From Akkermansia muciniphila (GTDB lineage: Bacteria > Verrucomicrobiota > Verrucomicrobiia > Verrucomicrobiales > Verrucomicrobiaceae), in the NCBI GenBank assembly GCA_945882215.1, contig CAMCWM010000004.1, positions 1 through 64,000 on the forward strand: a stretch of 64,000 nt of DNA. The letters are read 5' to 3'. The position numbers and the translations under genes are program-made. The notes beneath the pieces are model-generated. The model worked only from the letters and a program-made list of their open reading frames with translations. It was not told where the DNA came from and searched no databases. This document shows, in pieces, positions 22,758 through 39,602 of this stretch (position 1 is its first letter; the number at the start of each line of letters is the position of its first letter).

Positions 22758-24148
22758 AATCCCTCCGCGCCCGACTTTTCATCAGCTTCACCGCGCTGCT
22801 GCTGGCAGCACTGCTGATGTTTGGCGTCATCGTGTGGCTCGTGGCGCGGGAGGCGATGACGAATGATGTCGATGATTTCCTGCGGTCCAAAGCGATGCTG
22901 CTGGGGAGGGTGGTGACGCCGATGCGGAATCGGATCGAGCCGTGGATCGAGCAGGAACTGCAGGTGCAGGAGCGCCACTTCATGCTGCAAGTCTTTGCTG
23001 CGGACGGCAGCATGGCGGGCAAATCGAGTAATCTCGCCCATGCGATCCCACTGAGCGACGAAGCACGCCGCTCAGAGCATCCCGCCGGCAATGCAGTGAT
23101 CGAGACTCTGCATGCGGATGGCCGCGCCTACCGCGTCGCCACGCATCCACGGCGTGATTTGTGGGGCGATCCGGTGGTGCTGTATGCACAGGCTTTGATG
23201 CCGCTGGACGCCGTGCAGGCTCGTGAGCGGCGACTGCTCGCATGGCTCGTGAGCGGCGGTGTCGCGATGCTCGCCGCTGGGGCTGTCGCGGCGTGGTCCT
23301 TAAGCCGTCAGTGGCTGCGCTCTGTTTCCCATCTGGAGGAAGCCGCACGCGGACTCAGCACGTCCGAACTCGGCAAACGACGTCTCTTTGTGCCGTCCGA
23401 CGATGCTGAGCTTTCCGCGCTAGCGAATTCATTCAATCACCTGCTCGACCGTCTCGAAGCCGCGCACACGACGCAGCAGCGCTTCACCGCCGATGCCTCG
23501 CACGAGCTGCGCACGCCGCTCACCGTGCTGCGTGGGGAGATCGAAGTGGCGTTGCGCAAACCACGCGCCGCTGAGGAATACCGCGAGGTGCTCGTCAGCA
23601 ACAAGGAGGAGATCGAACGCCTCTCCCGCCTCACGGAAAACATGCTCGCACTGGCTCATGTCGATGTCGGCGATGCCATCACGCAGCGCGAGCTGGTGAA
23701 TGTGAGCGAGCTTTGCTCTGGCGTGGCCGCCAGGTTGCAAAACCTCGCCACGGAGCGCCAGATCACGCTCCATCACGAAGACACCACCACCGAACCGCTC
23801 AGTGTGAACGGCGACCGCATCGCGCTGGAGCGTGTGATGACCAATCTCGTCGAAAATGCCGTGCGCTACTCACCCGGGGGTGAAAACGTGACCGTGCGAG
23901 TCTCCAAATCACCGCCGTGGATCGAGATTCAAGTCATCGATACTGGCGGCGGCATCGCGCCCGAGCATCTGCCACATTTGTTCGAGCGCTTCTACCGCGT
24001 GGACAAGGCACGCTCACGTTCCCATGGCGGCAGCGGCCTGGGGTTGTCGATTGTAAAAGCGTTGGTGGAGGCGCATGACGGCAGCGTGGGTGTCACGAGC
24101 CAGATCGGCCACGGCAGCACCTTCACCGTGCGTCTGCCAGCGGCTTGA
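22754..24148 (+). CDS. HAMP-domain sensor histidine kinase
   Basis: Start overlaps the regulator stop (ATGA); two TM segments; FTADASHELRTPLTVLRGEIEVAL; NLVENAVRYSPGG; DTGGGIAPEHLPHLFERFYRVD; GGSGLGLSIVKALVEAHDG. Confidence 0.95.
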   Translation: MKSLRARLFISFTALLLAALLMFGVIVWLVAREAMTNDVDDFLRSKAMLLGRVVTPMRNRIEPWIEQELQVQERHFMLQVFAADGSMAGKSSNLAHAIPLSDEARRSEHPAGNAVIETLHADGRAYRVATHPRRDLWGDPVVLYAQALMPLDAVQARERRLLAWLVSGGVAMLAAGAVAAWSLSRQWLRSVSHLEEAARGLSTSELGKRRLFVPSDDAELSALANSFNHLLDRLEAAHTTQQRFTADASHELRTPLTVLRGEIEVALRKPRAAEEYREVLVSNKEEIERLSRLTENMLALAHVDVGDAITQRELVNVSELCSGVAARLQNLATERQITLHHEDTTTEPLSVNGDRIALERVMTNLVENAVRYSPGGENVTVRVSKSPPWIEIQVIDTGGGIAPEHLPHLFERFYRVDKARSRSHGGSGLGLSIVKALVEAHDGSVGVTSQIGHGSTFTVRLPAA

Positions 24149-24596
24149 GCTTCTTCACGCTCCGCACCGCGAGCAGGAAAACCACGATGATGCCCAGACC
24201 GATGGCATTTTCTCGAAACGATGGTGGAAACACGAGCACATAGCCCGCGTCCTTCACCAGCGCCGCGAAGCTGGAGACGCAAAATGGCATCAAAAACAGA
24301 CGGAACACCACCCACGGGTCCATCTTCGTCACAGCGCCGGATGAAGACCTTGTGCTGAGAATCAGCGCCGCGCCGATGATGCCGCTCAGCCCGAGCGAGG
24401 TGACCCAGATTCGCGGCGCGGCGTCGAAATGATGGGTGATGCTCACCACCCACCAGATGAAGTAACACCAAAGAATGATGCGGCCCATGGAGAGGTTTTG
24501 GAGATAGCGGATGAGGGGCATGCGCAGATGGTGAAGCGCTTCGCGTGCCATGTCGAGCGCCTCCCGATCCGTCGGCGTGCTGACGCCCGCCGCCAC
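24123..24596 (-). CDS. Hypothetical membrane protein
   Basis: 157 aa with about four hydrophobic stretches (ILWCYFIWWVVSI, VTSLGLSGIIGAALIL, AIGLGIIVVFLLAV); convergent 26-bp overlap with the kinase gene. Confidence 0.6.
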   Translation of the reverse strand: MAAGVSTPTDREALDMAREALHHLRMPLIRYLQNLSMGRIILWCYFIWWVVSITHHFDAAPRIWVTSLGLSGIIGAALILSTRSSSGAVTKMDPWVVFRLFLMPFCVSSFAALVKDAGYVLVFPPSFRENAIGLGIIVVFLLAVRSVKKLKPLADAR

Positions 24597-24624
24597 GCAG
24601 TTTTTCGCCGAGCGTCCCCAGGAC

Positions 24625-26046
24625 TCACGTCAGCAAGTCCTTCACCACCTTCGTCGGCTCCACGCCGGTGAGTTTGAAATCCAATCCCTGAGAGCGGAAG
24701 GTGAAGCGTTCGTGATCAATGCCGAGCTGGTGCATCACCGTCGCGTGCAGATCGCGGACGTGGACGGGATTTTCGGCCACGTTGTAGCTGAAGTCGTCCG
24801 TCGCGCCGTAAGTCGTGCCCGGTTTCACACCGCCGCCGGCCATCCACATCGTGAAGCAGCGCGGATGATGATCGCGTCCGGCTTCGGGGCTGTCCCACTT
24901 GCCTTGTCCAGCGACGCCGCGACCGAATTCGCCGCCCCAGATGACGAGCGTGTCATCCAGCAGGCCGCGTTGCTTCAAATCTTTGATCAAAGCCGCGCTC
25001 GGCTGGTCCGTGTCGCGACAACGCGCGGTACACCAGCTCGGCAGACGGCTGTGATGGTCCCAGTCGGGATGGAAGAGCTGGATGAAGCGTACGCCGCGCT
25101 CGGCGAGACGACGCGCGAGGATGCAATTCGCCGCGTAACTGCCCGCACGCCGCGAATCCGGCCCGTACATCTCGAACACATGATCCGGTTCGTCGCCGAG
25201 GTCCGTCAGCTCCGGCACACTGGCCTGCATGCGGTAGGCCATCTCATACTGGCGGATGCGCGTGGTGATCTCCGGGTCCTGCGTTTGCTCAAAACGCATC
25301 TGATTCAGCTCCGCGAGGCCATCCAACATGCCACGACGAAGGTGACGCGGCAGACCCTCGGGATCGGTGAGATAAAGCACAGGGTCTTTCGAGTTGCGCA
25401 GCTTCACGCCTTGATAACGGCTCGGCAGGAAGCCGCTGCCCCAGTAGTGATCGTAAAGCGGCTGATCGCTCGGGCGTTGCATCTTCGAGATGAGCACGAG
25501 GTAGTCCGGCAAGTTGCGGTTCAAACTGCCGAGGCCGTAGCTGATCCACGCACCCATGCTCGGCCGGCCGGGAAGCTGGTGGCCGGTCAAAAACTGCGTC
25601 ATCGCCGGCGCGTGGTTGATTTGATCCGTCGTCATCGACTTGATGAAACACAAATCGTCCGCCACGCCCTGCAAATGCGGCAGCCACTCACTAATGGTCG
25701 CACCGCTCTGGCCGCAACGAGAGAATTTCGTGATCCCGGGCAGGATAAGCTGCTTCTGGTTCGCCGTCATCGTCGTGAGCCGTTGTCCCTGGCGCACGCT
25801 TTCCGGCAATTCCTTGCCCGCCCACGGCATGAGGCCCGGCTTGTGATCAAACAGCTCAAGCTGCGAAGGCCCGCCCGATTGCGTGAGGAAAATGACGCGC
25901 TTCGCCTTCGGCGCGAAATGCGGCAGCGAGGGCAATCCTATCATTTCTTGCTGCGCCATCGAGTTCAGCGCCATCGCGCCGACGGAGACGCCGGTGCATT
26001 GGCCGAGGAAATAGCGGCGTGTGGTGTTGAGAGATGATTCACTCAT
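24625..26046 (-). CDS. DUF1501 domain-containing protein
   Basis: TTRRYFLGQCTGVSVGAMALNSMA; RVIFLTQSGGPSQLELFDHKPGL; GHQLPGRPSMGAWISYGLG; IWGGEFGRG; GRDHHPRCFTMWMAGGGVKPGTTYGATD. Confidence 0.92.
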   Translation of the reverse strand: MSESSLNTTRRYFLGQCTGVSVGAMALNSMAQQEMIGLPSLPHFAPKAKRVIFLTQSGGPSQLELFDHKPGLMPWAGKELPESVRQGQRLTTMTANQKQLILPGITKFSRCGQSGATISEWLPHLQGVADDLCFIKSMTTDQINHAPAMTQFLTGHQLPGRPSMGAWISYGLGSLNRNLPDYLVLISKMQRPSDQPLYDHYWGSGFLPSRYQGVKLRNSKDPVLYLTDPEGLPRHLRRGMLDGLAELNQMRFEQTQDPEITTRIRQYEMAYRMQASVPELTDLGDEPDHVFEMYGPDSRRAGSYAANCILARRLAERGVRFIQLFHPDWDHHSRLPSWCTARCRDTDQPSAALIKDLKQRGLLDDTLVIWGGEFGRGVAGQGKWDSPEAGRDHHPRCFTMWMAGGGVKPGTTYGATDDFSYNVAENPVHVRDLHATVMHQLGIDHERFTFRSQGLDFKLTGVEPTKVVKDLLT

Positions 26047-28930
26047 GAGTGATGGCTTCGTCGAGATTAAGCACCAGACTGGCCACCAGCGTGTGCGCGG
26101 CGAGTTCGGGCGTGGCTTGCAGTTTGCGGGCGTCTTCGGGGTGAGCGCGGTAATGCGTCAAAGCGCGGTCGAGTTCGCGTTGGAGCACGGCGAGTTCCTT
26201 CGCGGTCGCCTGGCGCGTCAAAACGGCCCGGTAGAGCAGTTGCAGCCGTTCATCGCTCTTTGCGGCCAGCATCCGCTTGGCGAGGGCTTGAGAGGCTTCC
26301 ATCATCGTCTCGTCATTCAACAGCGTGAGCGCTTGCAGCGGTGTGTTCGTGCGCGTCATGGCCACCTCGCACACGCGGCGCTGCGCGCTGTCGAACAAGA
26401 ACGTCGGCGCGATGCTGCGACGCCAGAAGGCATACAGCGTGCGGCGATGCTGCGCCGCGCCCTGGCTTGGCTCATAAGTGAAGCGGCCCATGAAAATCTC
26501 CTCCCACACGCCCTCCGGCTGATGCGGCCGCACCGGTGGGCCGCCGAGCGCGGAGTTCAGCAAGCCGGAGGATGCGAGCGCCGCATCGCGAATCATCCAC
26601 GCGGGGAGACGAAAGCGTGGACCGCGTGAAAGCAGGAGATTCGACGGATCAGACGGATCGGTCCGATCGGACGAGTGTTGGTAGGTTTCACTCGTCACGA
26701 TGGTCTTGATGAGGTGCTTCACGTCCCAGCCGCTCTCCATGAAATCGACGGCGAGCCAGTCGAGCAGCTCTGGATGCGTCGGGCGCTGGCCTTGGAGGCC
26801 GAAATCATCCGGCGTGCGCACCAAACCGGCGCCGAAGAGCATCTGCCACACCTGGTTCACGAACACGCGGGCCGTGAGCGGGTTCTCCTTCGACGTGATC
26901 CACTTCGCGAGGCCGATGCGGTCCTTTGCGAGGCCCTGCGGCCACGGCGCGATGGCGGCGGGCACATCGCGCTGCACCACATCGCCTTTTTTGTCCCACA
27001 CACCGCGCACCAGCACATGGGTGTCGCGTGGTTCTTTGCGCTCGGCGAGCACCATGACGTTCAATTTGCCCGCAGCGGCCTGCACCTCCTTGAGCTGCGC
27101 ATTCGCGCGATCCAGCGACGCCTTCGCGACCTGATACGGCTCATAATCCTCCAAAAACTGCGCCAGGAGCTTCTCGCGGTCGATTTGACCTTTCGCGAGC
27201 TTTTCGAGCGGTGTGGGCCCGAGCTCGCGCACGGCCGGTCCGGGCTGATCGGTCGCAGAAAGTCGGAATTTCGCGATGTTCGCGTCGCCATTCGTCGAAC
27301 GATGCCGCAACTCGAAAATCAGCTCTTCATCGCTTTCGAGCACGAGAGGCTCGGCGAGGCCGTAATGCGCGGTGTGCGGCTGATCCTTTGGAAAACCCTT
27401 CGTGGTCCAGCCATTGCGCGGGTCATCGTCGAGCGTGCCTTTCACATCGCCATACTCGCGGGCCTTGGCTTCGACTTTGGTGTCGGCGACGGCGCTTTTG
27501 ACCAGGATGTCGCGGATTTGTGAGCTGCCTTTGCGGCGCACCTGCACCTTGATGTCGGTGAGGATGAACTCGCCCGACTTACCGCGCGAGAGAGCGCCGT
27601 TTTGCGGCAGCACCTCGAGCTTCAAACCGGTGAGACGCGGCAGTTTGATCATCGAAATGAGCCGGTAGTCGTCCTGCTTCGGGTTTGGGCCGCTCGCGGT
27701 GACGCTGCCGTCTTTCGTTTGAGCGAGCTTCGTGCCCTCCTGGGATTCCACTGCGCCGAGTACGACCTGCCAGGCACTGTGATCCGGCTTAATGCGCTTC
27801 TTCTGCTCCTCCAACCACGCCGCGAAAGGCTTCTCCGCGTTCGCCTTGGCCTTTGCTTCGACGGGTTTGCGTTGTTCGACGAGCTTCTGCGATTCCTCGA
27901 CGGCCCGCTTCGCATGCGGCGACTGGTAGGGCATGTATGGCTTCGCATTCGTGCCCGCCGCGCCGTCTTCGTCGATGCTGTTGAAGAAGGCATTGAGCGC
28001 GTAGTAGTCGTGGTGCGAGATGGGATCAAACTTGTGCGTGTGACACTGGGTACAGCCGAGCGTGAGGCCGAGCCAGACGGTGCCCATCGTGTTCACGCGG
28101 TCGATGACGTAGTCGATGCGGCTTTCTTCTTTGTCGCGACCGCCTTCGCCGTTCGTCATGTGGTTGCGGTGAAAGCAGGTCGCGATTTTTTGCTCCGGTG
28201 TGGCATTCGGCAGCAGATCACCCGCGAACTGCTCCAGCGTGAACTGGTCGAAGGGTTTGTTCACGTTGAAGGACTCCACAACGTAGTCCCGCCAGGGCCA
28301 GTTCGTGCGCGTGGCGTCGGACTGGAAGCCGTCGGTGTCCGAGTAGCGGGCGGCATCGAGCCAGAACATGGCCATGCGTTCGCCGAAGTGGGGGGAGGCG
28401 AGGAGATGGGACACCTGGGAGTCATAGGAGGAATGAGACGAAGAAGGCAGGCCGGTGAGGTCGAAGGAGAGCCGGCGCAGCAATGTGTGCTCTGCGGCCT
28501 TCGGCGAGAGTGTGAGTCCTTCCCTCGCGAGGCGTGTTTTCACGAAGAAATCCACTGGATGGCCTTCGGTCTTGGCTTTGACCGGCTTTTCGAGAGACCA
28601 GTGCTTTCCCCAGGCTGTGCCTTCGGCGATCCAGCGCTTCAGCATCGCGATCTGCTCGGCTTTGAGCTTCGGTTTGTGCGACTTCGGCGGCGGCATGATC
28701 TCCTTGGGATCATCGGTGGTGATGCGCTCGATGAAATCACCCGACTTGAGCACCTCGCGCGCTCCTTCTTGAGTGTCGAGCCGCAGATCGGCTTTTCGGT
28801 GGCCTGCATCCTGGCCGTGACAGGAGAGGCAGTTGTCCGAAAGCAGCGGCAGCACCTCGCGGCTGAAGCTCACCGGCTCCGCGGCGGCGGAAGCGGTGAG
28901 ACAGAGGAGGAGAAGCAGATATTTCGACAT
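26039..28930 (-). CDS. PSD1/DUF1549-DUF1553 domain protein with cytochrome c-like (CxxCH) N-terminus
   Basis: SFSREVLPLLSDNCLSCHGQDAGHRKADLRLDTQEGA; RLSFDLTGLP; WLDAARYSDTDGFQSD; GCTQCHTHKFDPI; RVFVNQVWQMLFGAGLVRTPDDFG; FDSAQRRVCEVAMTRTNTPLQALTLLND. Start revised from 29011. Confidence 0.93.
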   Translation of the reverse strand: MSKYLLLLLCLTASAAAEPVSFSREVLPLLSDNCLSCHGQDAGHRKADLRLDTQEGAREVLKSGDFIERITTDDPKEIMPPPKSHKPKLKAEQIAMLKRWIAEGTAWGKHWSLEKPVKAKTEGHPVDFFVKTRLAREGLTLSPKAAEHTLLRRLSFDLTGLPSSSHSSYDSQVSHLLASPHFGERMAMFWLDAARYSDTDGFQSDATRTNWPWRDYVVESFNVNKPFDQFTLEQFAGDLLPNATPEQKIATCFHRNHMTNGEGGRDKEESRIDYVIDRVNTMGTVWLGLTLGCTQCHTHKFDPISHHDYYALNAFFNSIDEDGAAGTNAKPYMPYQSPHAKRAVEESQKLVEQRKPVEAKAKANAEKPFAAWLEEQKKRIKPDHSAWQVVLGAVESQEGTKLAQTKDGSVTASGPNPKQDDYRLISMIKLPRLTGLKLEVLPQNGALSRGKSGEFILTDIKVQVRRKGSSQIRDILVKSAVADTKVEAKAREYGDVKGTLDDDPRNGWTTKGFPKDQPHTAHYGLAEPLVLESDEELIFELRHRSTNGDANIAKFRLSATDQPGPAVRELGPTPLEKLAKGQIDREKLLAQFLEDYEPYQVAKASLDRANAQLKEVQAAAGKLNVMVLAERKEPRDTHVLVRGVWDKKGDVVQRDVPAAIAPWPQGLAKDRIGLAKWITSKENPLTARVFVNQVWQMLFGAGLVRTPDDFGLQGQRPTHPELLDWLAVDFMESGWDVKHLIKTIVTSETYQHSSDRTDPSDPSNLLLSRGPRFRLPAWMIRDAALASSGLLNSALGGPPVRPHQPEGVWEEIFMGRFTYEPSQGAAQHRRTLYAFWRRSIAPTFLFDSAQRRVCEVAMTRTNTPLQALTLLNDETMMEASQALAKRMLAAKSDERLQLLYRAVLTRQATAKELAVLQRELDRALTHYRAHPEDARKLQATPELAAHTLVASLVLNLDEAITHE

Positions 28931-29046
28931 GCGGAGCACCATGAACACACCAACGCGCCCTGAACATGCAAGGTGCGTGCATCGGCTTTGGACAATCCTG
29001 AGATTTTGCACCGTCGCGGTCGCCGACGCAGGCGTAAACCACGTCC

Positions 29047-30585
29047 ATGCCGCGTGTTTCCCGTCTCATCCTCATTCTTGGCGACCAGCTCGACTTAAAG
29101 TCGGCGGCTTTCGATGACTTTGATCCGCAGATGGACGCTATCTGGATGGCGGAGGTAGCGGGGGAATCGACCAAGGTGTGGAGCACGAAGCCGCGCATCA
29201 CGATGTTTCTCACGGCGATGCGGCATTTCCGTGAATCGCGGCGCGAGCGCGGCTGGCAGGTCATTTATCACGAGATGGGAGCGCATCCGCGTTTTGCGGA
29301 GGCGTTGAAGGCGAGTGTGACGAAGCTGAAGCCGCGGACGCTGGTGATGGCTCACGCGGGCGAGTGGAGTGTGCAGCAGGAGATCGAGAAAATGGCGGCG
29401 GAACTGAAGGTGCCGCTTGAGGTGCGCGAGGATCGGCATTTTGTCTGCACCACCGTCGAGTTCGCGAAGCATGCGGAGGGACGCAAGCAACTGCGGATGG
29501 AGTTCTTTTATCGCGAGATGCGGCAGAAGACCGGCTTCCTCATGGAGAAGGACAAGCCAGTGGGCGGGCAGTGGAACTTCGATCACGACAATCGCGGGTC
29601 GTTTGGCAAGGACGGCCCGGGTTTGCGGGTGCCACCACGTCGGTTCAAGCCGGATGCGATCACGCAGGAGGTGATCGCGATGGTGAACGAACGTTTCGCG
29701 AAGCATCCGGGCACGCTCGACGACTTCGACTGGCCGGTGACGGCGGCGGCGGCGCAAGTGGCGCTCACCGATTTCATTGAGCACCGGCTGGCGGAGTTTG
29801 GGCAGTATCAGGACGCGATGTGGACGAACGAGCCGTGGCTGTATCACTCACGTCTGAGCGCGGCGATGAATCTGAAGCTACTCGATCCGCGTGAGGTCAT
29901 CTCCGCCGCAGAGCAGGCGTGGCGTGATGGGAAAGCGCCGCTGGCGGCGGTGGAAGGATTCATCCGGCAGATCCTCGGCTGGCGCGAGTATGTGCGCGGC
30001 ATCTACTGGCGGTTCATGCCGGATTACATTGAGCGAAATGCGATGCAGGCGCACGAACCGCTGCCGGAGTTTTATTGGACGGGCGAGACGGACATGAACT
30101 GCATGCGCGATTCGATCACGCAGACGCTGCGTTACGGTTATGTGCATCACATCCAGCGGCTGATGGTCACGGGTTTGTTCGCGCTGCTCTTCGGTGTCGA
30201 TCCGAAGCGAGTGCATGAATGGTATCTCGCCGTCTATGTGGATGCCGTCGAGTGGGTGGAACTGCCGAACACGCTGGGCATGTCGCAATACGGCGACGGC
30301 GGCGTGATGGCGAGCAAGCCGTATGTGGCGAGCGGCAAATACATCCAGCGCATGAGCAATTACTGCTCCGGCTGCCGCTTTGACCCGGCGCAAAGCACGG
30401 GGCCAAAGGCCTGCCCGTTCACCACGCTTTATTGGGACTACCTGCTGCAGCATGAGCCGGTGCTGCGGCAGAACCACCGCATGAGCATGCAGGTGCGCAA
30501 TCTGGCGCGATTGGATGAATCTCAGCGTGGCGCAATTCAAGAGCAGGCAAAGCAGCTTCGGGCGGCGTATTCGAAGGCATCATGA
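29047..30585 (+). CDS. Cryptochrome/photolyase family protein (deoxyribodipyrimidine photolyase-related, FeS type)
   Basis: RLILILGDQLDLKSAAFDDFDP; PRITMFLTAMRHFRESRRERGWQVIY; GWREYVRGIYWRFMP; C-terminal YCSGCRFDPAQSTGPKACPFTTLYWDYL with Cys residues as in FeS photolyases. Confidence 0.92.
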   Translation: MPRVSRLILILGDQLDLKSAAFDDFDPQMDAIWMAEVAGESTKVWSTKPRITMFLTAMRHFRESRRERGWQVIYHEMGAHPRFAEALKASVTKLKPRTLVMAHAGEWSVQQEIEKMAAELKVPLEVREDRHFVCTTVEFAKHAEGRKQLRMEFFYREMRQKTGFLMEKDKPVGGQWNFDHDNRGSFGKDGPGLRVPPRRFKPDAITQEVIAMVNERFAKHPGTLDDFDWPVTAAAAQVALTDFIEHRLAEFGQYQDAMWTNEPWLYHSRLSAAMNLKLLDPREVISAAEQAWRDGKAPLAAVEGFIRQILGWREYVRGIYWRFMPDYIERNAMQAHEPLPEFYWTGETDMNCMRDSITQTLRYGYVHHIQRLMVTGLFALLFGVDPKRVHEWYLAVYVDAVEWVELPNTLGMSQYGDGGVMASKPYVASGKYIQRMSNYCSGCRFDPAQSTGPKACPFTTLYWDYLLQHEPVLRQNHRMSMQVRNLARLDESQRGAIQEQAKQLRAAYSKAS

Positions 30586-31058
30586 GCGAACCACCCTCCA
30601 AACTGCATCAAGGCCTGGCGCTGGCCGGATTCATCGTCATCACCTTCTGTGCGCCGCTTCTGAGTGTCGGCTCCATGCCTGGAACCTGGTATGCGGCATT
30701 AAACAAGCCTGAGTGGAATCCGCCGGCGTGGCTGTTTGGCCCGGCGTGGACGCTGCTTTACACGCTGATGGCGGTGGCGGCGTGGTTGGTGTGGAAGCGT
30801 GTGGGTTTATCGAAGCCCCTGGCGCTCTACTTCGTGCAACTGGCGCTCAATGCGGCGTGGACGCCGATTTTCTTCGGCGCGCATCAGCTTGGCTGGGCGC
30901 TGATTGAGATCGTGGCGCTGTGGATCGCGATTTTGCTGACGCTGCTGAGTTTTCGTCGGGTGAGCACGGCGGCCGGATGGCTGTTCGTGCCGTATCTGGC
31001 CTGGGTCACGTTTGCGACGGCCCTGAACTTCACGCTTTGGAGACTGAATCCCTCATGA
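30582..31058 (+). CDS. tspO: TspO/MBR family protein
   Basis: WYAALNKPEWNPPAWLFGPAWTLLYTLMAVAAWLVWKR; LALNAAWTPIFFGAH; five TM helices. Confidence 0.93.
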   Translation: MSEPPSKLHQGLALAGFIVITFCAPLLSVGSMPGTWYAALNKPEWNPPAWLFGPAWTLLYTLMAVAAWLVWKRVGLSKPLALYFVQLALNAAWTPIFFGAHQLGWALIEIVALWIAILLTLLSFRRVSTAAGWLFVPYLAWVTFATALNFTLWRLNPS

Positions 31059-31864
31059 ATCAAAAGAACTGGCTGATCACCGGATGTTCGAGCGGCTTTG
31101 GCCGTGCCATCACCGAAGCGGCGCTGGCCGCCGGGCAGCGCGTCATCGCCACGGCGCGGGATGTGCGAAGCATTGCTGATCTCGAAAGCAATGCGTGCCG
31201 AGTTCTGACGCTGGATGTCACGGATGCGGAGAATGTGCGCGAGGTCACCGCGGCGGCGGGGCCGCTGGATGTGATCGTGAACAACGCGGGCTATGGCTTG
31301 ATCGGCGCGGTCGAGGAATGCAGCGACGAGCAGATCCGCCGAAATGTGGAGACGAATTTCTTTGGACCGTTGAATGTGATCCGCGCGGCGCTGCCGGGGC
31401 TGCGGGCGCAACGTAGCGGGCATATCGTGAACATCAGCGCGGCGGCGGCGATCTCGAACTACGCGGGCTTTGGCATCTACGGCGGTGCGAAGGCGGCGCT
31501 GGAGCTGATGAGTGAGAGTTTGCGGCTCGAACTCGCGCCGCTGGGCATCAAGGTGTCGCTGGTGCAGCCGGGGCCGTTTCGGACGGAGTTCATCGCGCGA
31601 GGTTTGGAGAAGGCGGCGACGCAGATCGACGATTATCAGGCGAGTTCGGGCAAGTTTGCGCGGTTTCTCGACTCGATGAACGGCAAGCAGCCTGGTGATC
31701 CTGTGAAGGCTGCGGCGGCGATTGTGAAGCTGGTGCTGGATGGCGAGGCGCCGTTGCATCTGCCGCTGGGCAAGTATGTGGTGAAGAAATTCCGAGACAA
31801 AGCGGCGGCGTTGACGCGTGAGGCGGAAAAATGGGAGGGCGTCGCTGCCACGACGGATTTCTGA
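31055..31864 (+). CDS. SDR family oxidoreductase
   Basis: NWLITGCSSGFGRAITEAALAAGQRVIATARD; NNAGYGLIGAVEE; YGGAKAALELMSESLRLELAPLGIKVSLVQPGPFRTEF; ATGA overlap with the tspO stop. Confidence 0.92.
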   Translation: MNQKNWLITGCSSGFGRAITEAALAAGQRVIATARDVRSIADLESNACRVLTLDVTDAENVREVTAAAGPLDVIVNNAGYGLIGAVEECSDEQIRRNVETNFFGPLNVIRAALPGLRAQRSGHIVNISAAAAISNYAGFGIYGGAKAALELMSESLRLELAPLGIKVSLVQPGPFRTEFIARGLEKAATQIDDYQASSGKFARFLDSMNGKQPGDPVKAAAAIVKLVLDGEAPLHLPLGKYVVKKFRDKAAALTREAEKWEGVAATTDF

Positions 31865-31866
31865 TC

Positions 31867-32331
31867 ATGGCGGTTCACACCTTGCAGACGAAGCAGATCA
31901 TCAGGGCGAGCATGGAGGAGGCGTGGGCGTTTTTCTCGAACCCTCGCAATCTGGCGAAGATCACGCCGCCGGAGCTGGGATTTGAAGTGCTGACGCCGGA
32001 CCTGCCGCCGCAGGTTTACGCGGGGATGATGATCGCGTATCGCGTGCGGCCTTTGCTGGGGATTCCGATGACCTGGCTGTCAGAAATCACGCTGGTGGAG
32101 GAAGGTGTGAGGTTCATCGACGAGCAGCGCGTGGGGCCGTATGCGGTGTGGCATCACGAGCACCGGTTTCATGACTTGGGCGATGGGCGCGTCGAGATGG
32201 AGGACAAAGCGACGTATGTGCTGCCCTTCACGCCGCTGGGGGATCTGGCGCATGGGATTCTGGTGAAGCCGCAGCTGGCGAAGATTTTTGCGTTTCGTGA
32301 AAAGGCGGTGCGTGAGCTGTTTCCCGGATGA
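31867..32331 (+). CDS. SRPBCC family protein
   Basis: QIIRASMEEAWAFFSNPRNLAKITPPELGFEVL; RFIDEQRVGPYAVWHHEHRFHDLGDGRVEMEDKATYVLPFTPLGDLAHG. Confidence 0.9.
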   Translation: MAVHTLQTKQIIRASMEEAWAFFSNPRNLAKITPPELGFEVLTPDLPPQVYAGMMIAYRVRPLLGIPMTWLSEITLVEEGVRFIDEQRVGPYAVWHHEHRFHDLGDGRVEMEDKATYVLPFTPLGDLAHGILVKPQLAKIFAFREKAVRELFPG

Positions 32332-35946
<3,615 letters not shown>

Positions 35947-35974
35947 GGGCGAAAAGACGGAAAATAGTCCGACA

Positions 35975-36003
35975 GACTAGCAGGGAACGTTCCGACAGGG
36001 CAA
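35975..36003 (-). promoter_or_regulatory. Putative sigma70-like promoter of array kinase 1 (TTGCCC-N17-CTAGTC)
   Basis: Minus strand -35 TTGCCC (36003-35998), 17-bp spacer, -10 CTAGTC (35980-35975), upstream of ATG at 35946. Confidence 0.45.
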
Positions 36004-36041
36004 GACTGTTTCGGGAGGCTTGCAGGTACGCGGGCAGAAGC

Positions 36042-39506
<3,465 letters not shown>

Positions 39507-39530
39507 GGGAAGCGGTGCAATCCACGGTCA

Positions 39531-39559
39531 GCCTAGCAGGAGATATTCCACGAACGCAA
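39531..39559 (-). promoter_or_regulatory. Putative sigma70-like promoter of array kinase 2 (TTGCGT-N17-CTAGGC)
   Basis: Minus strand TTGCGT (39559-39554), 17-bp spacer, CTAGGC (39536-39531), upstream of ATG at 39506. Confidence 0.45.
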
Positions 39560-39602
39560 GCCGGATGTCCGGCATCAAAAACGAACATGGCTTCTTCCCA
39601 TG

